Assembly: GCF_023343835.1 (NCBI RefSeq)
Contig: NC_064437.1
Coordinates: 51,038,972 to 51,102,971, forward strand
Reading direction: 5' to 3'
Length of the DNA: 64,000 nt
Origin: Lagopus muta
Lineage: Eukaryota; Chordata; Aves; Galliformes; Phasianidae
The notes beneath the pieces were generated by a model. It ran no database searches. It was not told the DNA's origin and worked only from the letters and a program-made list of their open reading frames with translations. Position 1 is the stretch's first letter. Every line of letters starts with the position of its first letter. Below are positions 36,701 through 50,036 of the stretch, piece after piece. The translations under genes were made by a program, and so were the position numbers.

Positions 36701-39700
36701 TTCCCCCATTACCTACATATTTCCATCTAGGAACTAGTCAAGGTTACTCTTTTCACAATTCACTTTTTAAGCCATACTCTGTGTCAACAGATGCAAGACT
36801 TCGCATTACACTGAACTCATGACCATTCTCTAAACTACCATTTGGATACGTATTTCAGTGACATTATCAAATTTAGGATGAAATCTATACTTCCACAAGA
36901 CTCAATATCCTTTAGTGCTTAAAATGAATGAGCAGCTTTTACTGTCTTCAGAGACACTAAACAAGAGCAAAGCTTTTTTGTTTAAAATTTAGGCTGGCAA
37001 AAAGAAAGGAGAATCTGAATGCACAGAATTGTTCAGCACATGCTATTTGCCTTGCAAACGTTTGGCACTTTTCCTGTGGTCTAGAAAATGCGTCAGTTTT
37101 TAAACCGGCATTTTTTTGTGTGTCTACTGCGTGTTCCTCTCTATGGGAAAGTATCTGGTAGCCTATGTGCTCTTACAGAGCTCAGGTAAACTGCTCAATT
37201 GACATGTTTGACACAAGGTCAAAAGATGAAAACTGTCTTCTGGTTTAACTGCATCATGTTACACTGTGCCCTCTGGAGGAGTGTGGGCTAATTGTGTGCG
37301 CTCCTGGAACAATTCCTGGAGTCACGTTGTTGAAACCAGGAAAGCTTGCATTCTCCAGGTAATAAGGCAAGCTCATGTCTATGTGGACTCTATACATCAT
37401 TAACTGTGCACTGCAAGTCATTTCTTTCCTCGAGTGAAAACACCTCTTCGAACTTCCATTGTTTAAAAAAATGTCTGTTCTTAATGGGTGTCAGCATAAA
37501 GCACAAAAATGATAAACACAGAAAGAAAAAAGGATAAGAACAATAAAGTGCCTTTATAGAGGCACAGTGTTTTTTCTCTCTCTTTATTATATCCTTCATG
37601 CTATATCTTCATTTTTTTCATCTTTTCATCTTCCAAAATCCATTCTTTCCTTTTTCCCATTTCTTTGCATTTCTGTTCTTATTCATTCTTCCCCTTCCCC
37701 TCCCCCCTCATCTTCACTCTATTATTGTAGAGTTCTCTAATTGTGCTGTTCTTTCACCAATAATATGTGGGGGGTAAATCCTCTCCGAGAGTTTTTACAG
37801 TTATTATTGAGGTGAAATACATATTATATTGCATAGTGTATTATGTTGTATGATATATTATATTGTAAAGGCACTTTTGAAGATACAGTTATTTTCTAAG
37901 ACACTATGGTCCAAATGAATATATAGTCATTTCTGAATGTATGGAAATGTATATTCCAAATGAACACTCCATCTATGTAAAGGTTTGTAAGCCTTGAATT
38001 GTGAAGGCATATAAAACAAAGAAACAGAAAAAAAACCCTCCCTGCCTCCTTTCATTCATTGCTGTTGTTCTGAAGCAGAGAATTCCTTGGCTTCCTGGAT
38101 TCCTTGTTGTATAAATTCTTGATTTTACAGAATTTTCAATTGTCCCTATAGTGACTCTCAAAGAATAGATGGATTATCTCTCTCATTTTACAGAAGAATC
38201 TGTTGCAAAATGAGAAACAAAAAAAAAACGGGGGGGTGGGGAAGGGCAGGATATTGTATTCTGCCTTTTGTCTGTGCTGGACAGGGAATTTACAGAAGGG
38301 TTGGAATCTAAACATATTGATTGAAGCAACTACAAACTGAGGGTAAAGCTGTAGGTTTGGGGGCTATTAGTGCAGCCCAGTATGTACTACTAATAATGAG
38401 GATATTACCTGCTTAGCTAAGGCTGGAGCATGTAAACAATTTTGAGGCAGAAATTACTGATTACACTGAAGCAGCTAGCAGCTCCATGGCTCCTTGATGG
38501 GTGACTAGGGCTCATAGATGCTAAGAACACAAATAACAAGTAACCTGAAAAGCAACAATTTTCTTGTGTTGTTCATTTAACAATGCTCATTCATTAGTCA
38601 TAGGAACCACATACCACCCACAGGATTCACAGGAAGTCCTGTGGAGCTGGAGGCTCCCACACTGAACTCCATCCATCAGATCAGAGCCATAGAAGGGCCC
38701 AGACACAATGGCAGAGATCCTGCAGCAACTGGCTGTCAGCAGAAAGACAACAGCTTGATATAATGTATTCCCAGACTCTAGGAAAGTCAGGCATTCAAAT
38801 CTTGCTACAAGTAAAGCCTTCAGTTTGCATTTATAGCATTTCTGGTAGGACAAAGATAAAGGCAAGCTTGAGCTGGCGAGCAAAGCTGCCAGGAAAAAAT
38901 GCCAGAGAAATGCTTCATTCCACTAAATAGCTTCCACTGCATGGAATCTACATCAGTGACTCAAATAAAGGATAAGCAGGGGTTAATAAATTCAATAGAC
39001 AAATGGATCATTTTTTTATATTTCAAGTAAAAGATTGAGAAATTATCTGAAAGTGAGCCCAGTGACAACTTTCTACTAACAGGTATTTGTGCAAAAGAAC
39101 AGAAAAGACTTCTAATGGAAATCTTTTTTTTACCTTTTTCCCAATGGAAAACCTTTTCCATATAAGGTTCATTTTTTTTGCTTTCTCTCATAACATCCTT
39201 GGAGATGCTGCAGACTAAAACTTGACTACTCCATAAGTAGTTTCCCAGAGACATAGCATGAAAGTTATTGAAGAAATCTAATATTTCATTTGAGAAAACA
39301 GAGGCTTTTTGGTTCTGGTATTACAGACAAGGCATAACTGGTATATGCACTTCAACTTCTGAGGATACAGCTATAGTGCCATTTATATCATAATCTCAGA
39401 GAGAATTCATCTGCAACTAAGGGATGAACTTTCTTGAACCAAAAGTTCTCCAGAGATATGGAGTATCATCATAATAACAGCTCTGTAGGTTTTGAATGGA
39501 TTGATTCCTTCTAAACATTGTCTTGTGAAAGTATTATTGATTCTGAAAGATGATTAATTCTGACAGCTGGTACTTATCAGACAGGGACTCAGATATATCC
39601 ATCTAAAGAGTCTTGACAAGGAACTTTTGATATCTGCCTTGATTAACTGCTCCAGTGAAGCTTTTATTAATTTATGTGATGGCAGTATTTACAAGCTGGA

Positions 39701-42700
39701 ACTCCGCTGCACTGCTTATGAAAAATCAAGTGTTCCACCTGCACGTGGCAAAAAGATCAACAAAACCCTTTGCTATCTCAGCTCTAAAAACTGTACATTC
39801 GACTAACAACAGCAACCTTGCTTAACATACTATCTGCTGCAAACATAGTATCTCCTGGTCTCAACATCAAGCTTCATGAATTCTAACATTTTCTAAATGA
39901 TTTCTTGGCAGCTCATCTAACCTGTGCATATATCTGGTTTTGTAAGTGAACAACTTAGAGAACTGTGTCCCTTAAATGAACTAGGCCAAAGGAACAAGAA
40001 GGAATATTTTTTATTTTTGATAACTTACACAGTTACAGATACCTAGAGCATTCTTCACTGTCAGTTAGGAGATGCCATTTATTTTATGCTTTGCAGACTT
40101 CAGTACATAGTCTTCAGTGCATATTCTTTTGCACTTTTTTTTCTGGAGAAATTCTCTGCTTTTTGACAGAGATGGAATAGTGTATCTTGTAGCTAAACAG
40201 CCACTTGTACATTGTTTTAAGGTATTTCAATAAGGTAAGCTATTGATAGGTCTCCTGAAGGGAAGTAGTAGAATTCATACATTGAGATTTTAAAATCTAT
40301 TTTTCAGGTATGCTCCTCATGCCAGTAAGCCAGGATCTAGCATGAAAACCTGGTGCAGTATCAGTGTGTTATTTGCACTCCTCTGATTAAACAGGGGCAT
40401 TCAGAAGCTGGATACAGACCATTTTGCAATGGATTTGATGAACGATTTAGTGTCCCAAAGAACACAGATGTAATAACTGGCACGTGTGCCTTTAGCTCCT
40501 GACAGCAATGGGGCAGGAATACCTACTGCCAGGAAATGACTGACTTGCCATCGCGCTTTGGTTATCCAAATTCTTATCAAGATAGTGTATCTAAAGCTGT
40601 GCTTGGTGTTGACCCTCCCCACTGCTAATTTCTGTGCATTTGTTTCCAAAGCTTCCTAATTCTTACCAGCTGGCAAGTATAAATCCCATCCCAGTAATGA
40701 GCTGCCTTTTGTGTACAGAGCACTGATTGAGATCTTCCTCAAAGATATCTACACAAACAATTTGCCCTACTGTGATTACCTACAGGCTTTGCAGAGCCTA
40801 GGCAAAAAGTCAAAAGCAGGAGTTTCCTTTGGGAAATATAAATGCGTACAAATTCTTATGTTTGTCAGAATAATTCTCATTTAATTGTAAGACTCAGAAA
40901 GTCTCAGAAATTTAATTGTAAGTACTCAGAAAATGCACTGTGTATTCTCTTGCAAGCTGGATAACATATTTATCACACAGTCATATTCATAACTGTGTTA
41001 TTTGGAACACAAGTATGTATACGCACGTTAACAAAGTATGACACAAATAGATGAAAAATTGAGCCTTGCAGTGTCTCTGCACTGTTCAATGTGTGGACTA
41101 AAGTCCTCTTTCTTGCTTTAGTAGGGATCCAATTAATGGAGAAGAAGGCCAAGAAGACTTGCTTCCTTCTCCAGTGAAGTGAGGGTCTGAAATCCGGAGA
41201 GGTGCAGCTCCTGTTTTGTTGCTGTCTGAAACTTGAGCTCCTTTCTTTAGCTGAATAAGCAGCATTGCACTGAAAACTAGAGAAGTGCAAATCCCATTAC
41301 ATAGCACCCTGAGGCTGGGCTTCATGTTACAGATGTAACATGCTCCTCTGCTTGTTCAGAGAAGCTGGGGAGTGAAGGTGGGGGGAGAAAGGGATCAGTA
41401 CGTATTGTGAAAGAGCCTCTGTGAAGATGAAAGTCTCAACAACAATTTCCCTCAGGAAGGGGAAGATGAAATATTCAATACTACCTGATAATTAAAAATT
41501 CAAACCACTGTCTTATGAAAGAGAGGCTTACTTTTATCTTTAAACCATGAGGATTTTAAAGTCTTATTCCTGCACATATAGCTAGTGACTTCTCCCTCCT
41601 GGAAAAACCTAATGGTTTCTCTGGTTAAGACTTGTGGAGCAGGGCCCAGGGGTAGCTAACTCATTTCAAAGCCAAGGCAATCTGCAGGAACAGGATGCCT
41701 GTAGAACCCATGCCCTAAAAGAATAATGGTAGACTCTTCTGGCAACAGCCTGCAACTTATTCTTTGACATCTACTGAAGGGCAGACAACCCAGTGGCTGA
41801 GATTGAAGTCCAGCGATCTGTTCCACATTTTCATGAGTCACTACTGAGTTTATCAGGACAGCTCTCACCAATAAATGAGAAGCAAATTTCGGTAACAAAA
41901 GAAAAGAAAGGTTATTAATAAGAATTTTCAGTTTGAAATAAACTTACATCTGTTGCATGCAGCTCTACTGTTCAGAAGTTTAGCAGTATTTCTTGCACAC
42001 CAGAAAATGCATTACAAAGTAACTGGACAAACAGCCCAAGAAACTATTAATCCAGTTTCCATTATGCTTTGCAAACAAAAGAAAATGCACTATGCTGTCA
42101 AATATGATATAAATTTTTAGAAGAAAAAGTGTATTGTGCATTGAAAATTACTTATGCCTATGGAAATGCATGCTTATTCACACACATATATAGAAGTCTG
42201 AGAAATGTATCTGCTAATGTTTCCACGGCACATTATTCTGTATATTAACTGCATTGATCACAATAGTATCAGAATGTTAACATATACAGCTGAAAAATAC
42301 TTCCCTCATCACCTCTGAGGAATTTAGGGACTGTAAACTACATTACCGCATGGGTGGTGACTCCTGTGGTGGTTCCTTAACTTGGAACTTCCTAACCTGG
42401 TGGTTACCTACAACACCTGATTCTGCTTCATTTCAGATGGCTATTCTTGTTGCAGGAACAGCACTGACAGCAACTAGAGAATACTAATGTCACCTCCTAA
42501 ATTGCCAAGAAAAAACACAGTTATCTTCACACCCCTGCTGAAACAAGAAAATTTCACAGTCATCAAACTAGCCCAGTACTTGTCTGACATGAATCAGTAG
42601 AGGAAGACCTGTCTGAAACTGAAGTAATGGTCACGTTGGAGAGAAGCACGAGAAATCACTTGTGAAGTCTATGGGAAAAAAAAATAAAATGAAATCAGCA

Positions 42701-45700
42701 GCTTAGGCTGTAACTGTGCAGGCAATGATTTTATTTCAAGAAGAGGCATTTATTTCCTCTCAGTTAGTTAAGAAGCATGAAATTTGCCCTGGGAAATTAC
42801 AGCTACTGATACAACATACAACCGGATCTGTAAGGTTACTACTAGGTTATCATTACTGTCCACTGCACACTGCATGGGCTCTCCAAAGAGGAGCACACAC
42901 ATTCTAATATTGAGGCCTTCTCCCCACAGTGTTTAAATGTGCAGGACATCCAAGAAGCAGCTGCCTCACATTCCAGAACAGTAACACTAATTTTTGGACA
43001 CTAAAGAACAGAGCATAACTAGGACAAAACTAATTCATGGAGAAGGCAGAGACTAATTCAGGTAGGATGAACTAAGACTTTTTTACTTTCAAAGGTTAAT
43101 TCCAATTGACCTAGGATCTGAAATGGTAGTAAAATCCCCGAAGTTCATTCCACTTCATTTTGGGCCAGTGCACTATTTACCCAGGCTCCCTATATAGTCA
43201 GTAGCAAGAGATTATCTTCAGAGAGCAATGCAGGTCACAGGTGAGCTGGGTCATCTTCATGAGATGCCAAAGAGCATTCTCTTTAAAGAGTCACATGCCA
43301 CTTTGATAATCGCCTTGATGAGCTGGCTTGCTCCTCAACGCTTTAAGTAAGGGAGATGAAATGGTGCACCCAGGTATGACCTCAAGTCAAACCTCAAAAC
43401 AAAAAGCATATGACACAATTACAGCCGTACAGAGATGTGTAAATGTGGACAGAAATGTTTATGTATATAAATTTTCTTAACAGCTGCTTGCTGCTTTAGT
43501 AGCTGCTAAATTAGCTGGAGCTTCAAGTTTTTGTATAATGGTCATTGGATTCTTAATTAGTAGAGGGGATTGTATATTAGTATTCTCTCTGCAGTAAACT
43601 TTAGGTAGCTCTCTAAGAAGTTTCTGTATGTTATTCTATGGTTCTATAGCCACTGCCTGTGTTAACAAGTCTGAAGTACAATACCTTCTTATCAGCGCAG
43701 GGATGATAATAGTTACATATATCCTTTGGAGGATAATTCATAGGCTGTCATGCAATGACTTACAGTGATGCAAAAGCCAAGCAGGTTTTTGGCTACACTT
43801 GTGACATATCCATCCACACAAAGCAAATATAATGGACTATTCTATCTTACGTCAATCACTTGCACAAAGCGGATTGTCTGAATGTGAAACTATCCTGGAT
43901 TAATTTTTCTAGATTACATCATGTGACATATAAGTTCTTAAATTCCTCAGAAACTGTGCCCTGCTCCAAAATGTTTCTGTTTTGTCTGCCAAAAATAAAT
44001 AGCAGAATACAACCAAAACATTTAAATTAGAAAGAAGTCTATGCACGCAAAAGCCTTCCTCCAGGCAGAAGAAAATAGAATGGCGAACAAATGCACCTTT
44101 TGTGATTAGCCAACTGCATGGGATAAGTCATCTCTGTAAGATGCCGGGATACTGAAGTTATGGGAAGAGAACAAAAATCTTTATTGACCAGGATTTCTCC
44201 AGATTACTAAGCTTCTTTAAGGAATACGGAAGTGTAAGAGGAGACAGTATAAGAAGAAATAGCTGCTCAGAGAGGACGCTGGGAAGTGCCTGCCCCATTG
44301 CTATTCTCAGCTTCTTGCAACTTTCTGCAAATACTGTGTTTTTTGTTTTTTCAGAAGCAACTCTCTCATGTCAACTTTCTGTTTGCTCTTTTGCATTTGT
44401 GGGAAGAAGGAAGGAAGCCTTGCAGGGAACAACGTACTGTTCATACACTGCCTTCAGGAACTGTTAGGATGAAAATTCTAATGGCAATTCTTTTCAAATC
44501 TGCTTCTCTCCCTGCAGTAATCATTCAAATGTAGCTCTTCCCTCTCTTTCTTCCAAGCTTGTTCCTCGTAAGTCGCTTTACCTCTTTAGGAAAATGTGCT
44601 ACAATATCCTACTGCCCAATCCTCATTAATCTTACACATTGTCTTAGTACAACACAGAGAGAGTAAGCTGTTGTTGAGATAACTGGCTTCCATTAGCAAG
44701 CATGTGATTGGCAGGACGATAAAGTCTTTTCCCTTGCAGGTCAGCTGCTTTTTAAGAAGAGGGCAATCCTGCTGATCCATCTTTTAGTTACAGTCTCTCA
44801 CTGAGTCCCAAATCTCTTGCCTTTTAGCTTTGATACGGTTCAAGCTTTCCCCCTTGTATCAGCCCCTACCTGTCATCAGCTCCTCTGTACCAAACAGCCA
44901 ATATCAGGAGTTTGACCTCAGGGCACAGTCCGGGTGGGCAGGTAAAACCTGACCACTGGACCTACTTCCTTATCTTTCATATCCTGCAATTCATGAAGAA
45001 GTATCAAATTCAAACTAAAAAACAGAAGCATGACCTTTTATAAGAACTTTCTGAAAAAGGCTCTGTTGCTTTTCTAAGTATTCTTGAAAAGAACTGTCAT
45101 CCACTCTATTAAGATAGAAATGGATCACAAATAAGAAAGAGATGGAAAACACTGCAAATGCTTATGAAATGCTAAGTGTTATTTTTAATGTGGTCTTAGA
45201 GTATCTAACCACTTTTGGTAAAACATGCAATGATATGGTAAAAACAAAACAAAACAAATATACCAGACCTGTTTATACGTACATGCTTAGATTACAACCT
45301 ACACTTTTGCTGTTTATAAAGCTTTCAAAATCAATACGATTTCCATGGGATATAGAGTGTTCTCTACAAAATGTTATTTGCATCAAGAGAATTCTAAACG
45401 TAAATTGCTAACATAAACTGACTGCTATCACAGGCAATATAATCCTTATTTACATGATATGCTCAACAGCTGGTACTTAATACATACAGAATATTATTTA
45501 TTTCCTATAGCAAGTACGTGCATACCCTGCATAGCTGCATATGCTTCTGCATAGCTGGAAATCACATTTTCCCTTGGAACAAACATAGGCTCCACAAAGA
45601 TTTATAATGCTCTGGCAGATGAAAGAAATGATGCCAAAAATCTCTCAACATTCTTTCCCTTTAAGTAAATTGTCTTTGTACAAATTGGAATATGTTTAGT

Positions 45701-48700
45701 CAGTTCTAACACTGATAATAAAAGGAGAATAAAAGAGAAACCAAAAGAGGAAGGTCGTTAGTCAAGGCAAGATTTGTACTTTGCCAGACTTAAACTATCA
45801 AATATGTTGAAGTCTGGTGCTCCTAATATTTAGGTATCTCATTAATGAATCTTATGGCCATGATCCTACATTCTTCTCAGACAGGCTAGGCTTATCCCGT
45901 TGTAGATATTGTTCATTATGTTATGTTCCGCTAAGAATATAATGGGTAAATCGAGCTTTAAACTTTCTCATTTAAAAATATACTTAGTCCTTTCCAATTA
46001 TCAGGAGAAATCAGAACACTGTTGCCAAGGGAACTTTCCCTTCTGAAATGCCTTTCTATTATCTTACTGTGAAAAAGAAACTACCAAACTATTAAAAGCA
46101 AACATGTTCTTACTACATAGATAATTTTGCATTTCTACTCTTTTCTGATGACTATGACAGACACATAATGGTGCTGAAAAATCTTATCAGCATCTGCAGA
46201 AAGCTAAAGAGCCTCCTTGTGCAGCTAATGTTCCATTTCGCTATTTAAATAACACTTTGTACTTGAAATTTTGTGAAACAAATTCTTTAAAATTTACTTC
46301 AAGTGTGAAAGGTTTATGAAAATGAATTACTATGGTTGGATATATTATCAGAATTCAGAGAGCAGGGAATAGAAATGACTACATGAAATTAAGATAAGTT
46401 AACTTTAGTCTGGAAAACATCCTTCCTTTAGACAACAACTGAGAAAAAGTGATTTCAATAGCAAGGCACTTTAACTTAATTTTGGTACAGAATAAAGATC
46501 AGCTGGCTGGAATAAAGTGACTTTCTAACTGTTTAAAAGAATATGTACTAAGTAAAGGAAACATTAATACTATGCTTGATTCTACTCTCCAGGGAGTCAT
46601 TCCCTAGAAAGGAGCAATTGCTCAGAATGAAACAACAGTAACAGCACACCAGGGTAACGTGTACTCTTTCAAAAAAAATTAAAAAAGCATTGCAGGATCT
46701 TCACAAAACAGTCAGGACGAAAATTCAATGTTACATCCATGTAATAATACCACCAGTACAACGGTGCCCCCCAACACCACCTTGAAAAAATAGTTTTATA
46801 CTAAGTAACAGGGAGTAGTGCCACTAGTAACTGCTTTTCAAAACCAATTACATGGGAATGCTAAAACATGAAAGGTTCTCAAATTTAATAACTCCAGCAT
46901 TGGTCAAAAGGGGAAATTAGTAGGATAAAAAACAACAACTAGTGTCTTACTTGTCTGAGGTCGATGAAAGCTAACTGCAGGGTGTCTCCCTGGAATCCTG
47001 GCACAGGCTCAGAACTAGCAAACACTGCAAGAAAAAGATCAAAATTATGGATGTATATTTTTTATAATCTAACATAAAAATTAGCACTATGCATTATAAA
47101 TGATAGCTAGCATTAAAATGAAATCAGTTTGATGCAAACACATTACAACTATTTAACCCACCCTAATTAAAAACAAAAGAACCAACAAACAAAGCGTTCC
47201 AAGAACAATATCTTTAGGAAGACATTTAGGTTACAATTCTAAACCAGCAATAATCTTACAAACATTAAAGCCAACAACTTCACATTTTCAGCCTGAGGTG
47301 AGTGATTACTGAGATATTTTGAAATAACACCAATTCCATGGCTGTCAGCATATTTTCAAACATCTGCTTTTGTTACAGCATCTGCTCTATAAAACACCAC
47401 CTCTATCCAAACAGCAATAAAAGACAATAAGGTGAGAGCTTGTTAAATGTGTGGACAACAGGTGGAAAACTCTAAGTGCCACAGTCAGAACAGAACTGAA
47501 ATGTCTGTTCATGATAATGAACTTCTGCTCTTCTTGAACCCAAAAACAGACTGACAAAATTGGAAGGTAAAGCTATCAGCTAAGCACAAAAAATAACACA
47601 TATGTATGAAACAAACCAGCTATTTATTTAAGTTAGGAAACCTCAAAGATTTTCAAACCTAAAAATTAATGATTTTATTATTTATTTTATTGTCATATGC
47701 AATTTGAAGGCAATTAAAGAAAAGTCAATAATCTATAAAAGAAGGGAAACATCACAGATTTCTGTTATTATTAAGTGAAAATAGTAAAATTAGAAATTCA
47801 TTAAAACTACAAATCCCCAAAGTAGTACATCATAGCTAAACTAATAATCAAGAAATATCAGAAAGCATTGATGTACTGTAAAGAAGTTCAATGCTTTCAG
47901 GAAAGAGAAAACAACAAAGCTTTCCATCATGCCCCCTCCTTTGTTCATGTCACAGAGAGCTATCAAATTAAGACTTCAGCAGTTTCCCACTTCCTTCTAT
48001 GAAAATCACATGAACACAAGCTCAGCAAAATGTCCTGACATTTCAGGTGGCTTCAGGATGTACTCAAAAGAAGCACTGATGGGATGGAATTTTATAGCAG
48101 ACATATTGAAAAGTATCCATGTGCAGGCACTGCCTTCTCTTAAATGTAAAGAAATAAAAAGCTGTATGATGATAACACTTAAAAAGTTGGAGATCAGGCA
48201 CAATATGGCACATGCTATGTAATCAGTAGTCTTATATATGATCAGAAGGCCTGCTCATGAACTCCATCCAGCCCTTCAGACAGCAGTACTTCAGTAGACT
48301 AATAACCAAAGTCAAGGAAGTCATTAACTGTGTGCAAAAAGATGAAAAGGAAACTATCACTGACTTACTGCTTCTCTTAACACAAGAAATAATGGACAAT
48401 GAAATAAATGGAGAGAATGTTACAAATCAAAATACTTTTTCATAGAACACAGTACATTATGGGACTCATTCTCAAGACAGGTTGCGCGTAACAGAAATAC
48501 AAATGAGAAACAAGTATAAATGTAAAAAATGTATATTTGTAATACAGGCCGTTCCACAACAATTATACAGAATAGTCTGAATACACTGTTCATTAAATCC
48601 CTATGTACTGCTGGAAGATGGATCTGCAAAGGGAGGGGCCACTCAATAAACAGCTGGTGTTTTATGATCTTCTCTAAATACTGTCACTGATCATTGCTAG

Positions 48701-50004
48701 GGACAGGATGCTTGGTTAAAGGGAGCCTTAGCCTCACTCAGTTGGTAGTTCTCATGTTCTTATCCCAGTCACACATTCATAAGGGACATTTACAGAAACA
48801 CCCACTGCCTTATACATCCACTTACGTAAGACATTCTGCTTCAAAACAGTTGAAGAGAATTTTTCTTATGCTTATTGTCCTAAGCAATCAACAAACTAGA
48901 TACTGCTCATGCAGCTAACATAGTTGGGAATTTACCCTAATATATTTAATAATGCAATATTTTTTCACTAGAAAGCACCTACTACTCAGGTAGCTACAGA
49001 GCAAGCATGAAAGGCCTCAAACTAAACTACTGTCTATGCTCTATTCTCTTTAATTACAATTTTCTGTTATAAACTTATTTATGACACTGAGGGCATTCAT
49101 GATAACAACAATATTTATTCTTATATTTGGGTCATTTTTGACAGGTGACTACAGCAGAATTTTCTTCATTATTAAAATTTCATGAGTTCAAAGGGCAAAA
49201 AGATAATCTACTTATGGTAACAGTCAGACAGTCCCACTCCTTCAGCTCAGGGCTTTTAAGTTTTGCTAACAATTTTACAAAGCTAATTAAATATTTTCTA
49301 CTGCACAGCATTTTAGGAAGATATTATAAGAACAGGATTAACATTCTTAATGTCTTTGTCCTAAGGGTCCTTTTCCAGATAGTAATGAAACATTGTCATA
49401 TATAGATCTTTAAAAATATTTACCCCCTACATTCATGTTAATCTTAAAGAGGATTTGGAGGGGTAGGGGGCTACTTGTTTGTTTACCTTAGCATGCATAA
49501 AGACATTCAGGAATTTTACAATATCTGAGAGTGAAAATGCAAAGATCACCATCAAGACTATTGAATACAATGGCAAACAACTAACTGCTTGGCAGTTTGA
49601 ATTAGAAACTTCAATGCTTTCAGAAAAATAAGCTGAATATATGCATTAGATGAATCTGCTCTTCACAAAGATATTGCTATAACCATTTTCCTTGCGCTTT
49701 GTTAACACCACGTTGCCCTTTTCTGAGTATATAAGGCTGGATATTTGGTAAAATGTGTGGTCACAGCACACCCAAGCTCCTCACTGTTAAGCACAGAAAT
49801 ACAGTCCTTGTAACAGCCAGTTTGGAATTTACAGGAGGCAGAATCCAATGGAAAAAAAAAAAGATTTAACAATACAAGATGGGCTATGAGTTAACAGGTA
49901 CCCAAGTATGGTAAACTTAAATGTTGCAAATATGGCTTTACTCTATTTTAAGCATTTCATCTGCTCTTCTCATTACATTTTGTATACAGGCTATATGTGA
50001 ACTG

Positions 50005-50036
<32 letters not shown>

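Noticed and set aside
47929-48222. A 97-codon plus-strand frame in an EXOC6 intron.
   Set aside because: Unspliced, antisense to EXOC6, with no recognised motif; ordinary chance length.
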